DNA of 64,000 nucleotides, taken from contig CAJNOP010000851.1 in assembly GCA_905250075.1 (NCBI GenBank), positions 16,141-80,140 on the forward strand. The letters are read 5' to 3'. Shown in pieces: positions 21,694 to 33,325 of this stretch; within the stretch, counting starts at the first letter, position 1; every line of letters begins with the position of its first letter. The notes under the pieces were generated by a model. The model was not told where the DNA came from. It worked only from the letters and a program-made list of their open reading frames with translations, and ran no database searches. This stretch comes from Rotaria sp. Silwood1. Its lineage: Eukaryota > Rotifera > Eurotatoria > Philodinida > Philodinidae. The position numbers and the translations under genes were made by a program.

Positions 21694-23414
21694 ATGGTGG
21701 TCGATAGAACTCTGTACAATGTATTAGGCGTCGAACCAAATGCTACACAAGAACAAATCTCAAAAGTAAGAAAATTAAATTCTATTCAAACACACTTTCA
21801 TTGCAATCGTTTTGCTTTTTCTTTTGATCTTAAAACTTATTTATCGATCTGATTACATTTATATTTATTAGGCTGCGAAGAAAAAATCATTGGAACACCA
21901 TCCAGATCGTGGTGGAAGTCATGAAAAAGTGAATTTAACCACATTTTAAAATCAAGCTGAATTAATTTTTTGTTACCAATTTAGATGCAACAAGTCAATG
22001 CAGCGAGAGAAGTTTTGATGGACCCAAAAAAACGAGAAATGTACGATCGATATGGATTGGAAGGAATGAAAACGGCAATGCCTAACGAAAACTTTAATTT
22101 TCCAGGGTTTCCAGGAAGCAGTAAGTTGTTGGAAAAAGCAACAATTTGATCTCTGAATGAGTATAATTGTCTATTTTCAGTTTTTGATTTATTCAACCTA
22201 TTTGAACATGGAAATATTAGTCAAGGACGATCAACAGTCAATAAAGGCAATGATATTAAACATGTGCTAAAGTAGAAAAAATATTTGAATTTTCTTTTTC
22301 TTCAAATAAGATTGTCTTTTCAGAGTTTCACTAGAAGAACTGTATTCTGGAACTACACGAACGATATTCATCAATTGTGACTTTGTTTGTGTTGAATGTG
22401 ATGGGTATGTGCAAGTTCATCTTTGTAGTCATATATTATTATTATTATTATCATCTTTGAATCTTATTCATAGAATCGGTTGTCACGATGGAATTCCACG
22501 TGAATGTAACAGTTGTCAAGGAACAGGAATTGGGAGAGTAATTCATCGTATGGGTCCAATGATTCAACAAATACAACAAAAATGTTCAACGTGTAATGGT
22601 GAAGGTTATGTAATTGATTCGATAAATCGTTGCAGAACTTGTGATGGTAAAAAAGTAATTCAACAGGAGAAAAGCTTAGATATAAATATTGCACATGGAA
22701 GTCAACATAGAGAAACGATCAAATTAAGTGGTGAAGGAAATCAAATTGTAAGTTGCTTTAAATCGTATCTGTTTCGTTGTTAACATGTCTCTTTCATGTT
22801 TGTTTTTGTCAGCCAAATGGTGAAGCTGGTACAGTATATGTTATTCTAGAACAACAACCACATGCAACTTTCGATCGAAAAGGTGATGATTTGATAATAA
22901 ATATGCAAATCAATCTTACTGAATCATTGTGTGGATTCCAACGTACAATTACATTATTGGATGGACATAAAATTTTAATCAATCATCCTCCTGGCAAACC
23001 TATTGTACCTAACAGTTATCGTTCTTTAAAAGGTTATGGTATGCCGAACAGAAATACACATACAAATGGTGATGTAATTATTCGTTTTGATGTGAAATTT
23101 CCTGAAGATAATTTTATTCAAACTGAAAGTCAATATAACGTAAGTTGTTTATCATTGTAGTTCATTCTAAACTCTAAACTAATGCCTTTTCTTTATAGCA
23201 ATTGGAAGCCATTCTTCCACCAAAAATGCACAATATATTGAAGAGTAATGAACATTATGAAGAAGTTAAAATGATGCCATGTGATTCCTTTCAAGAAAAC
23301 TCACATCAAAATCATTTTTCTAATGGTCATCATCATCATAATCATGGAGAAGAATATGAAGATGATGCTCACTTCAATGGACACCCTGAAGGTGTTCAAT
23401 GTGCAACACAATAG
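21694..23414 (+). CDS. DNAJA2: Type I DnaJ/Hsp40 co-chaperone (DNAJA class), farnesylated C terminus
   Basis: Eight exons join in phase: 21694..21765, 21872..21928, 21985..22120, 22181..22271, 22324..22404, 22474..22747, 22813..23139 and 23199..23414, giving 417 aa, the usual length of the class. A J domain occupies about residues 1-65 with HPD at 34-36, the Hsp70-stimulating tripeptide. A short Phe/Gly-containing linker follows, then a zinc-binding region (about 130-215) with CxxCxG(x)G motifs: CVECDG, CNSCQGTG, CSTCNGEG and CRTCDG. Next come the two client-binding beta domains (KLSGEGNQI, then HPPGKPIVPNSYRSLKGYGMP). The His-rich tail ends GVQCATQ, a CaaX box like those of DNAJA1/2 and yeast Ydj1, implying farnesylation. 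The fourth zinc motif, CRTCDGKK, lacks its final Gly. AATAAA lies at 23507. Assignment between DNAJA1 and DNAJA2 is uncertain. Confidence 0.94.
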
Positions 23415-23619
23415 ATTGATCAATGATATCTCTATCTGGTCAATATATGAACAAAACTCGCGTCTATTGATGAATATCAGCTGTACTTGTACTTCTTTGT
23501 TTATTGAATAAAACTGATTTTTATCATGGTGTGAGCATGGAATGATACTGGATTTACACTAACATCCAAACTCACAACTGTATATATATGTATGAATTGC
23601 GATCATATTGTACTGTTAG

Positions 23620-24200
23620 CAGAAAAAAATCGAAAAAAAAAATAAAAGTGAACATGGAGACAATTTTACTTGCACATTCGATAGAGCTTTATTAGTTGTA
23701 GACAAATTAGGTATTTTCCCAACTACCAGATTTTTCATTTTAGAAAAACCTGAGCTATCTGAATATGTGTATGCTCAGATATTTGTTGACATGGTAAGAT
23801 CTCTAAATTAGTATTTTTTTTATATTACTGTTGTATATCAGTCGAATTATTTTGGAAGCATTAACCCAATAGGGTGTGGATGTGATTGTGGATGATAAGA
23901 AGACAAACGCTCACATCCACACCCTCAAAATTATTTCGCCTTAATCAGTTGCTGAAAAGCTAAAGTTGAGAATAGGAGATTGACTTGTATGAAAGGCATA
24001 TCGGTCGATCTGTTTTCATTTGACTTACGAACACCCACACCCTACAAAATCTCAATAAGGTTCTAATATCGTTGCTAATTGGGAAATTTTTTTCAGGTTT
24101 TGTACCATATGCAAAACCATTTTCTCAATTTCTTACTTATATTAGAAATTACTTTGGAGAATTCCAACAACACTTTCGACGTATGTGATATTCTATGCTG
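23620..24200 (+). pseudogene. Two unidentified exon-like stretches
   Basis: An open stretch at about 23620-23794 contains LLVVDKLGIFPTTRFFILEK and ends at ATG|GTAAGA. A second stretch begins after TTTTTTCAG at about 24097 and continues in the same phase (VLYHMQNHFLNFLLILEITL) to TGA or to a possible GTATGT donor. They read like the interior of one protein, but I do not recognise it, no start or end is visible, and a telomere-like hairpin (site G) sits in the putative intron. This is either a remnant or an undescribed gene. Confidence 0.28.
23871..23928. repeat. Telomere-like hairpin (site G)
   Basis: agggtgtggatgtga at the left pairs perfectly with tcacatccacaccct at the right (15 bp). The ~26-base centre contains gaagacaaac. 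This is the cleanest small member of the family. A lone C-strand piece (acacccacaccct) follows at about 24029-24041 (site H). Confidence 0.9.
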
Positions 24201-26534
24201 GTCATCATGACATAATATTTTGTTTTCCAAATGAAAGAGGCTTCAGTTATCGCACTTTTAAAAAGTTAGTTTTTCCTCCAAGCATGTGAAAATGAGGTTT
24301 TTTCAAAAACAAAATTCAATTTTTAAGCTCGTTTTCAGTGAGGATAAAACTAGGCATTGCTTACATATCTAATATGTTTTTTGTAGTTCTCCGAAATGTC
24401 GAACCGGGATAGTTGCCTTTCCCATGAATACCTTATTACTGTGGGACCAATATAGACAGAGACTTGGAACTTGTATAGCCTCACTATTTCAAGTCTTGGT
24501 CGATGGAATACATATATGATGACGTCACGATGATGATACGAAGAAACGAATATGTATAATTGATGGCATCACTTAACATCTTGCTATTCAATAGAGCAAA
24601 TTGCGATTTTCTAGCTTTTTCTATCAAAAGATATCTAAAAAGTAAACAACACCCTTATGCTTCTGGACTGTTAGGCAAATGGTTAACGTTAACACTGCAC
24701 ATTCTACCACAACCATATAGAACACTCCTTGAACATTAATTTAATTTTTAGATCGAAAAAGTATCCATCAACTATTTTTACAGTGAGAAAATTCTGATTT
24801 TCTAACCTATATTCCATCAGAATCGATCGATATATTTTCCTTTTACACTTTACACATTATATTTTGTTTAAGTTGCAATAACGTTTTCAATTTTAAATTT
24901 ATCATGGTGTTTTTACACAGCAGTATTAAAAGACATTTAGGACAGTAATTTCGAAGAGAGAATCTAAAATTACTCGAATGACGGGGTGATAGTAAGTCGT
25001 TTAGAGACAACGTTCCCTCAAAGAAAAAAGGTTTCGGCTTGTGTTACCTGAAAAACGTCATCTATATAATAAGTTTTCGAGAGAAAGCTGTCATTACCTC
25101 CTTAAGCGCTTTGACGTCGACCAGTCGCTGATTGCTCTGAGATAGATAGCTGAAAGAAATTTCGTATACGTCATGTTCAATGACCTTAGGTTACAAAAAA
25201 AAATTCTTTCAACAGATCTTTTATAGATTGACCTCCTCCATGAGGGATTCAGTTTTGAAAAATAGAGAAATCTTGAACAAGAACTTATTCAAAACTTGTA
25301 TTTATTTGAAGTTATCATATTATGCTGACTTCAAGATCAGGTTTCTTTCGAAAATCATCGAATGCATAGGTAGATGTAGTTATTTTTGTTTTCAAAACGC
25401 TGCTCATAAATAGATGACCGCATATAGCTTTAGGAATAGAAGAGTTAGAACCAAAAAATGTGTTATAACCACGATTTCTATGCGAGTATATAGTCCAAAA
25501 TCTAGCGGTTTATAGTGATTCTGCTTGACTTTCTGTCACTCTTTATCAAAGAGAGAAGGAGAATCAGATAGCTCTTCAGTTCACAATAATCCTGAATGTC
25601 ATAGATATTCAGAATCAGTGTTGAATTCTGAACGAAATAGCCACTTTACTTTTGTTTGACAATACCAATTCCTATTTTTCGTAACATTTTTATTTGTAAT
25701 TAAAAAGAGAGCATCGAAAGCTGAAACAAATGGTGTAGCATTGAAGTATTTTTTTTCTAATTTTTGAATCAGACAGAAGCATCGACATTTATTTTCTGAG
25801 GAAATTCTTCACCAAAAAAATAGCTATTTTGCATAGATGTACTAAAATTCTTCGCGAGTTTCTCAACAAATTTTATTTGAGGAAACCATTTTTTCCGAAA
25901 AATGCCAAATTTTGAAAATCTCATCCAATCACCATTCGAGAGACAAACAAAAACTGCATAGGTCTGTGACATTTTCCCATTGGAGCTTATTTACGTTATC
26001 AAATGGAAGAACTATAACTTGGAGAAAATTGTATGTTTTCTTGCTTTCTGACTTGAAAATGTCTGTTAGCTTGAAAAAGATTAGGTTAATGCAGTTTCTC
26101 ATCATGTTTGTAAAGTCAATTTGTTTTGGAGCAGACCTAAGTAGTGTTGAATGTCAGTGAACCATATAATTCGACCCCAAGTCTAGCATCTCTTTAACTA
26201 GCTCATTTATATTATCCCATAAAATAAATCACTTTAATCATTAAAACTTAATTTTTTTCTTTTAAATTTTCAACCCCATATTCGTAATCAGTATGAAATT
26301 CTGATCCAGTTATTGAGTATTTCTTTAGAATTTGAGAATATTAAGTTTTCGATGTCCCTGAGGAGTTGATCACATGGACTAACACTTCTGCGAAAAGTCA
26401 AAAGTGATATTTTCAAACAACTAAAGCGACCATTTTATTTAGAATCTGACGCTAAATCTGAATATCTATATGGATTTTTCAGCCATATTCTGTACTAAAA
26501 CGCTATTTTATCCACCTTTATTCTTTAAGATGTT
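24201..26534. other. Intergenic, no recognisable gene
   Basis: AT-rich DNA with short frames only. The 70-80 codon frames at 25180 and 25912 show no domain and no plausible splice partners. Confidence 0.4.
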
Positions 26535-27566
26535 ACAAAAAAATAAAAGTACTAAAAGTACTCTTTGGGACTAGTGCACTAGAAAATTTGTATGTGGTAC
26601 TTGAAGATAAAATAAAACTTGAAATTGTTAAAGCATGCATGCAAGTAACCTCAGTATAAGAACTGGTCGTATTTGACTGTGTTGGAAAGTATGGAGCTGG
26701 ATTAGCTTTAGAAACATTGGGCACTTGCCTGAAAACGTTAAATGTAAAGCCAGAGGATTTGCTAATCAGTAATAAACTTGGTTGGCACAGAACTAATGAA
26801 CTTCCAAATGGCATAGAACCTACATTTAAACCTGAAGTATGGCATTATTTGAAATATGATGCAGTACAGAATATCAGCTACAAAGGTATACTTGAGTGCT
26901 ATGAACAGGGCAACCAACTGTTGAATGGTTACAAGGCTGAACTTGTATCGGTACATGATCCAGATGAGTATGTTACCGGTGCTCAAAATCAGTTAGAAAA
27001 GGAAAAACGTTACAATGACATTATTGAAGCTTACTGTGCACTTTCTGAATTAAAGACTCAAGGTGAAGTGAAAGCCATTGGCGTAGGATCAAAAGATTGG
27101 AGAATGATAGAACGTATTGTAAACGATGTTAATTTAGATTGGGTAATGATTGCCAATAGTATGACTGTACACAGTCAACCCCAAGAACTAGTTACTTTCA
27201 TGGAAGAACTGCAACAGCATGGAACAATCATCATCAACGCAGGAGTGTTCAATGGTGGACTTTTAGTTGGCGAAGATTATTATAATTATAAATTGATGGA
27301 TCCTCTGTATGATCGGCAACTGTTTCAGTGGCGCACATGTTTTTTTTAAACTATGCGATAAATAAAAAATTAAACCGGCTCAAGTATGCATCACATTTGG
27401 ACTATATGCACCGGGAGTTAAGAGTATAGCGTTAAATGCTGCAAGTGTGGATCGTGTTAAAGAGAATTTGAATATGACAGTGGCAGAAAATTCGGTTATA
27501 CCGTCAAATTTTTGAAAAGAGATGAAAGAACATGGATTGATTGACAAAAACTATACTTATTTGTAA
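26535..27566 (+). pseudogene. Aldo/keto reductase (bacterial-type aldose/pyridoxal dehydrogenase-like), broken
   Basis: Reading across breaks gives a nearly full-length aldo/keto reductase, an NAD(P)-dependent TIM-barrel oxidoreductase. It opens KVLFGTSALENLY and then stops at TAA 26657-26659. The long open part keeps all four catalytic tetrad residues: Asp and Tyr in FDCVGKYG, Lys in SNKLGW and His in SVHDPDEY. It continues through a typical GEVKAIGVGSKDW to DPLYDRQLFQWR. A T-run near 27340-27347 then shifts the frame. The C-terminal part resumes as KPAQVCITFGLYAPGVKSIA and is cut by TAA at 27363-27365 and TGA at 27513-27515, ending LIDKNYTYL. No introns and the closest resemblance to bacterial D-threo-aldose/pyridoxal dehydrogenases suggest lateral acquisition followed by decay. 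Ancestry is inference from memory of the family. Confidence 0.78.
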
Positions 27567-27689
27567 AGAACGCTATTACATAGTATTCCTTGATCGCCAC
27601 AAATCCATATTATCCTATAGTTATCGTTCTCTTTCCATCATTTATGTACTCTTATGCTTTTCTCTCTCTCGTCTAGCGAGCTGTACATA

Positions 27690-27752
27690 TGGCTGCGGGT
27701 ATGGTTCGTGATGATTCTTTACAAACCCACACTCACATCGCACATCCAACCC
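27690..27752. repeat. Decayed telomere-like hairpin (site I)
   Basis: ggctgcgggtatggtt, a loop with gattctttacaa, then aacccacactcacatcgcacatccaaccc. The G arm is the more eroded. Confidence 0.65.
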
Positions 27753-28083
27753 TGAAAAAAAAACGTTTTTCCTCAATGATATCTAGAAAAGATGGCTGTG
27801 ACGTGCTTATGTCACTAAATATGTTTCACACAGCTCTGCTGTATATTCTACTTTATTTTCTGATTACTTTTTATCTTATTTTGTGCTCTTTCATTGCTAT
27901 TGCTTTTGAATGATGATAGAAAAAACAAAGTCAATATGCACGTTTTGCAGGTTTCCATTCAACTGCTTCAACATTATAATCATATACAGTATTAAGTTTT
28001 AGAAATCGATTATTCGATTATCATCATCTGCATAACTCAAAAAGCAATCTTCCTTCTCGTTTAATCTAGCAAAATGAATTCCT

Positions 28084-28130
28084 AAAGGGTGGGGGTGCAA
28101 GCTAAAGAAGCACCCACACCCACACCCGTC
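28084..28130. repeat. Telomere-like hairpin (site J)
   Basis: aaagggtgggggtgc, the loop aagctaaagaa, then gcacccacacccacaccc. The rightmost member of the family found in this window. Confidence 0.85.
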
Positions 28131-29887
28131 CAAATGATGAAACCTGTACGTCATTGAGGGAAACTAATTCCAGACGGTCAGGACCACGCGAAGTCTTTTA
28201 TAATCACAAACAATTGCTTAAATCACCTGGCATAACCTAGAATTTCATGATATGCTTGGAATCACATAGAAGGCCAATCAATTTACATTCACAAAAATTT
28301 ATTTAAACCGCGAATAAGTTCCGAAAAAGATAAATTTAGTATATATTTAAACTGATTTTAAATTTGAAGTTTTATATAAGAATAATTCCAATACATTTTA
28401 AGATTAACTTGGTAGAATTGAAATTTATTTTGAATACATTTTAGCAAGAATTAAAACTTAAAATAAGTTAACAAGAAAACGTCACCCGTAATCAGATAGA
28501 GTTAACTTCTATTGAAATACTTGCTTAAAATATTTATTAATTTTGAAAGCATTTCATGTCTTCTCTTCATAACAACCAATAGTATTCCAGTGCAGTTTCT
28601 AATTAAAGAGCTCAGTTTATTTCTTCAACGCTATGACATATCATTACATAAACAGAACTGAGTAATCGTAAAAGTGCTAATCAATAGATGATGTTAGAAA
28701 AACATAGTCTCGTTACTTTGACGGTATGACCTTAACTAAACAACTCAAACAGAAAAGCATTACAGTCAATTTTCTGGTGATTATGCGTATGTTTACCTGG
28801 ATTCGGAAATGGGTGCACCTACACTTCTATCACACAAACACTGTCATTTCTGTTACTTAAATTTCAGTTTGCATCCATCCTTCTTTATCATCTTTAGTCA
28901 AGCTCCATTGACACAATCATTAGAACTAAAAATAAACGATTTTTTGCAATATTAAGATGCGAAAATTCGAATTGAAAGTTATGAAAAATTTCTACATTCC
29001 CATTCATTCCGTGCCATTCGAATGGTTTGGAAAGAATCCATCAGATAGAAGATTTACGGTTCATATATAGTCGACCCTTTTTCTTTCACTTTTTAAATCT
29101 GCACAAATTATGATGTAAAGATACAGCTTTCAACATTACAATTCTCAAAGTATCTCATGATGTTCTTATACATCATAAGATTGATAAGATGAGATTCAAT
29201 GTTGTGGATCATTTTGTTATTGGTCTTCTGTGTTTTCTGTTGATGCTACTTTTGGAAGGATAAAACAATAGAGAAAGATTGAGTTTCAAAAGACTGCAGA
29301 CATCGAAACTTTAAGAGGCTTCAAAAGTTATTGGTGGATAAGTACAATCAATAATCATTCAAATCAACTTAACTACATATTTCTCTTATTAAATCTATTC
29401 TCATCAATATACTAATTACTGGAATATTTTCAGACGATGTAAGGCTTCTGAAAATATGCCATTCACACTGTAGATGTTCATAGAAAAAAAATATTGGATG
29501 TGTCTTCTTGAACTTTCTCTAGGTGTTTTTCATTTATCTGATACAATGAGTTTTGCTCTTGTTGTATTAAGATAAATGGATCAACAATACAGAAAGAAAA
29601 GAATTTTATACTAAACGAGTAATTCAACACGAAATAAATGTTTAACATGTTAATTGCCAAGCTTTCAAATCATTTGATTTTCATTGTAACAATAAAGCAC
29701 ATTATATTTTGAAATGGTTAGTAGATATTTTAATCAAATGATGATTTTTTTTTTTTTGTAACTATTCAATCATATGAAAAAATAGAAATAACTGTTTAGA
29801 ATAATCAAATTCTGTGAATCTCTTTTAAATAAATATTGAATAAAGATCTATTTGATTAAATTTATCATAAAAGTAATGTATTATTGA

Positions 29888-30888
29888 TTATGTAGAAAGA
29901 AATGAACTACTAGTTAAATACGTAATATTTGAATTATCTGTTTTTTTACTTCTACGACTTCCTAAACTTGCAATTGTTGAATCATGACCCTTTGTTGATT
30001 TCTTTTTTTTAGATTTTGAACGTGCACAATGTCGTCGTAAAAGATAGAAAAACACCATTCCAACAATAATTAATAAAACTAATGTAATTGCTATACCAAT
30101 AATTAATGTTTTCATTGAATTATCTTCTATAGAAATATATATATACATATATATCTTCAAAAAGAAAACTATCTTTTTAATAATCACCTTCTTTACTCGA
30201 ATGAATAATTTTCACTGATTTAAGTGTCAAATTTCCATAAACGTGTACTTGTTTTATAGCATTTACTGGATCACGTCTTTCAAATTTAAAAAATTTTTGT
30301 TCATTAAAAGAAATCTTAAAATAAATAAATAAAAATAAAAAACAAATCAAACAATTTTCAATCAATATGTTTACATTAAATCCTTCATCTTCATTAATAA
30401 TAATACTTATCATAAATGATGTATTAACAATCAATGGATTAGGTATTAATCTAACTTCGTCCAACCAACGATCTTTATATTTAGAATTTAATGCAATCAT
30501 AGTATCTATAGATTTAAGATGAAATGGTATATTTTCTTTATTGATTATTAAATCAATATAAAAACTAAACCATACACATATAAGAAATTTAAATTATTTT
30601 GAAAACAAAAAAAAAACTACGTACAAAGGTTCGACAAGTACGCCGAGAATAATTATTTCATCTTTAGGTATGAGTTTTAATAGAATGTCTTCCGTATAAT
30701 TAGTAAGCCAAATATTCTTCAATAAAAATAATTAAAAGAAAAAAAAAAAAATTTTGTTTTTTCTTTACTTGATTTTGACCATGAACAGGATAAAAACAAA
30801 GATGATAAACATCACAGAATACGATTATACTAATAATAATGATTTTATGATTTGAATATGGTAATGTAAGAAGTATTAAATGACACAT
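29888..30888 (-). CDS. Membrane-anchored galectin-domain protein
   Basis: Five exons join in phase: 30888..30769, 30716..30625, 30564..30375, 30314..30188 and 30126..29888, giving 255 aa. Residues 1-40 hold a hydrophobic N-terminal segment (IIIISIIVFCDVYHL) that may act as signal or anchor. Residues about 42-172 read as a galectin carbohydrate-recognition domain: LLKLIPKDEIIILGVLV, FYIDLIINKENIPFHL, then RWLDEVRL (keeping the Trp, Glu and Arg of the sugar site), FMISIIINEDEGFNISFN, FFKFERRDP and IKQVHVYGNLTLKSVKI. The His-x-Asn-x-Arg part of the sugar site is not conserved. Residues about 184-205 form a transmembrane helix, followed by a tail rich in Lys, Arg and Ser (RRHC...KSKKKKS). Ordinary galectins are soluble and lack this anchor. 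Introns are 48-62 bp. Ligand unknown. Confidence 0.8.
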
Positions 30889-33007
30889 GGGAACCAACAA
30901 TCGAAATAAGAGTGTTGATGGTTGATTCGTCGCGCCATTCTTATAACGAATTTATTTTGCATTAAACAATGAAAATAAATTTTCAAAATAATTCATTGTT
31001 AATCACATTAAATGAATTGATTAATCTAATCTTAAAATAAGATTTAATAATTGAAGAAATTGGTTTTATGTATATTTGCAATTGTATCAAAGACTCAAAG
31101 TATGATGTTTGGGATCAAATATTTTTTTTAAACAAAAATGTAATTGAAAGTAAAAAATATATATGTATAAAATTTCTTTATTTAGTAAATTGTAATATTA
31201 GTCCTATTCATAATAGATATCATCATCAGAAAATACAAAAGATTGTATATATTTTACTTTTAGTTGAATTTTGTTGCTTTATACAGATAGCGAAAAAAAA
31301 AGGCGTTGAACCATATGCTCACAAGACTTAGTTTGTTCTAGAACTTTCAAAAGTCTTTCTCGAGATTCGAATGGCTGGAATACACTTGTAAAGTTTTAAA
31401 TAGTGCAGTTTTTTCTGTTTCGAGCACATTAAAATTTGTCTGCCATATGTTAACGATGATTGGTAGGTATGGATTGATTTACCACATTTGTTATATATTC
31501 AGCATAAGAAGCATGAATTGATCAAGTTATAACTTTGGGATATAAACAACATTAATACATTGAGACGTACTACTGTAGACTTAAAGAATGCTTACAACAA
31601 CCTCATTTTCCATTTAATTCAATGCTTATAACGATATCATTATTAAATTAAGAGAAATCAAATTACGAAAATGAAAAGTAGAGCGCTTGTAAAAAATAGA
31701 AGAAAATTCTGTTCGAAATGCAGAATTAATTTTCAGTTTACATATTTTGCGTTAGTTTCAAAACAAAGCAAAAAAATTGTTTGAGAGTTATTAAGAATTT
31801 AAAGTAGAGAGTCACTATCGAGACATCCTATACACACTAAAATAAAATGTATTGCATATGTTGTACTTGGCGATCCATTTTGACAACGTGATTCGAATTC
31901 GTTCTTCAATACATTTGTCAAGGCAATTAACCTTTTATACTAGGAAGACATATGACAATCTTTGCTTTGTTTTTCATCTCAAGTGTTATGCTTCTATCTG
32001 ATACGGTAGACATTTACATTCACTAACTGTGTCCAATAAACGGTTACGATTGCTTTGTTTTTATTAGTTATATTCGATAGAATAGTAATGATACTTCTTG
32101 TATAAATATTTATCGACGAGAAATTTACATAGTCCTTATCATTTTCATCATCATGTATCACGTAGACAACTAGTATAGTAAATGATTATTGTTCATTGAG
32201 TAAGTGTTTAAAAAAAAATAATGTTTCATCGGTAAAGAATACAATAAAGTAAAATGTTTAAATATAGCAAAAAAGATTTTCTTAATTTCTATAGTATATA
32301 AATTTTGTTCATTTTCATTTTGGTTTCGAATTAGAGATATAACAGAGTTACCGCCAACTACTCTACAGGATAAGTTAGACGACTAATATTATCTTTATTA
32401 TATAAGTTAAAAGTGAAATCATTTTCAGATAAGAATTTCGTATTTTATAGGATCTCGATGTGAACAAAGATTGATGAGTCGACTTTTGTCTTTTCTTTCT
32501 TCATCAATGAATAACGATAGTTTTTACATTGTTTTTATTTTCATAGTAGTAATCGTTTGCTAAACGATGTTGCTAAATTTAAAAACCGCTCAATTGATTG
32601 ACAAAGATAACGAGAAGGAGGAAATCGTTGTCGTAGTGTCATTGCCCATCGAAGAAAAACAATATATATATATTTCTTTTTTATATGTGGTTGTAGTAAT
32701 TAATTCATCCTAAAGAAAATATTTGATTTGATAAGCAACGTTCTCAATAAATCGTACAGATGTGATCTAAAATACAAAATAACTTTTTTTTATTTTTATT
32801 TTTATTGAGTATCTGTTATAGCTTTAATATTCATGCAAAACAAACTATCAGATTTATATTCTTCTAATCTCATCATATCGAAAGTCTACCTCCAAAAAAA
32901 AAATGATAAATATTATATTAAAATTTCTATACATGAAAAATGACTTCTTTACTCTTGTGGCTTTCATGTTAATTCTAATAATATTATTTGATTTTTGAAA
33001 ATTTCAT
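30889..33007. other. Intergenic, AT-rich
   Basis: Nothing supportable. The plus-strand frame at 31068 is Lys/Ile/Asn-rich and begins in the likely promoter region of the galectin gene. Confidence 0.45.
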
Positions 33008-33313
33008 TTATTTTTTCTTAACATAATAAATAATAATACTGATAGTACCACCAACACAAAGTAAAATAAGACTAACGCTCATAATGATTAAAGCTGTTTT
33101 CATAATATTTGCTCTTGTATTTCTTGAATGATAAGCATTTAATTGATCTTTACCAAGATTTATTTTTAATTGTATCCACGGTGTAGAAGATACTGATAAA
33201 AATTCATTTGCATCAATATCTACTTGTGGTACAGCTAAAGTTCTATCTTGTTTTATAAATACATACAATAATAACCAGAGATGAAATAGGATGTAATACT
33301 CTAAGATATTCAT
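33008..33313 (-). CDS. Small membrane protein of unknown function
   Basis: A 101-aa frame starting at the ATG at 33313. Residues about 5-20 are a hydrophobic signal-like segment (YYILFHLWLLLYVFI). A short polar region follows (about 21-70, with one NxT-like site NTRA). A transmembrane helix spans about 73-97 (ALIIMSVSLILLCVGGTISI), and the protein ends YYVKKK. The layout (signal, short ectodomain, one helix, basic end) echoes the C-terminal half of the galectin protein 2 kb away on the same strand, but no galectin strands are visible. It could instead be the last exon of a larger gene. No homologue is recognised. Confidence 0.45.
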   Translation of the reverse strand: MNILEYYILFHLWLLLYVFIKQDRTLAVPQVDIDANEFLSVSSTPWIQLKINLGKDQLNAYHSRNTRANIMKTALIIMSVSLILLCVGGTISIIIYYVKKK

Positions 33314-33325
33314 CAAACATAACAA

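Larger units (their letters stand above)
27567..29887. other. Intergenic with sites I and J
   Basis: Holds the last two telomere-like sites of the window. A short coding-like peptide (IPVQFLIKELSLFLQRYDIS, about 28582-28645) has no context. Otherwise nothing is recognisable. Confidence 0.4.
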
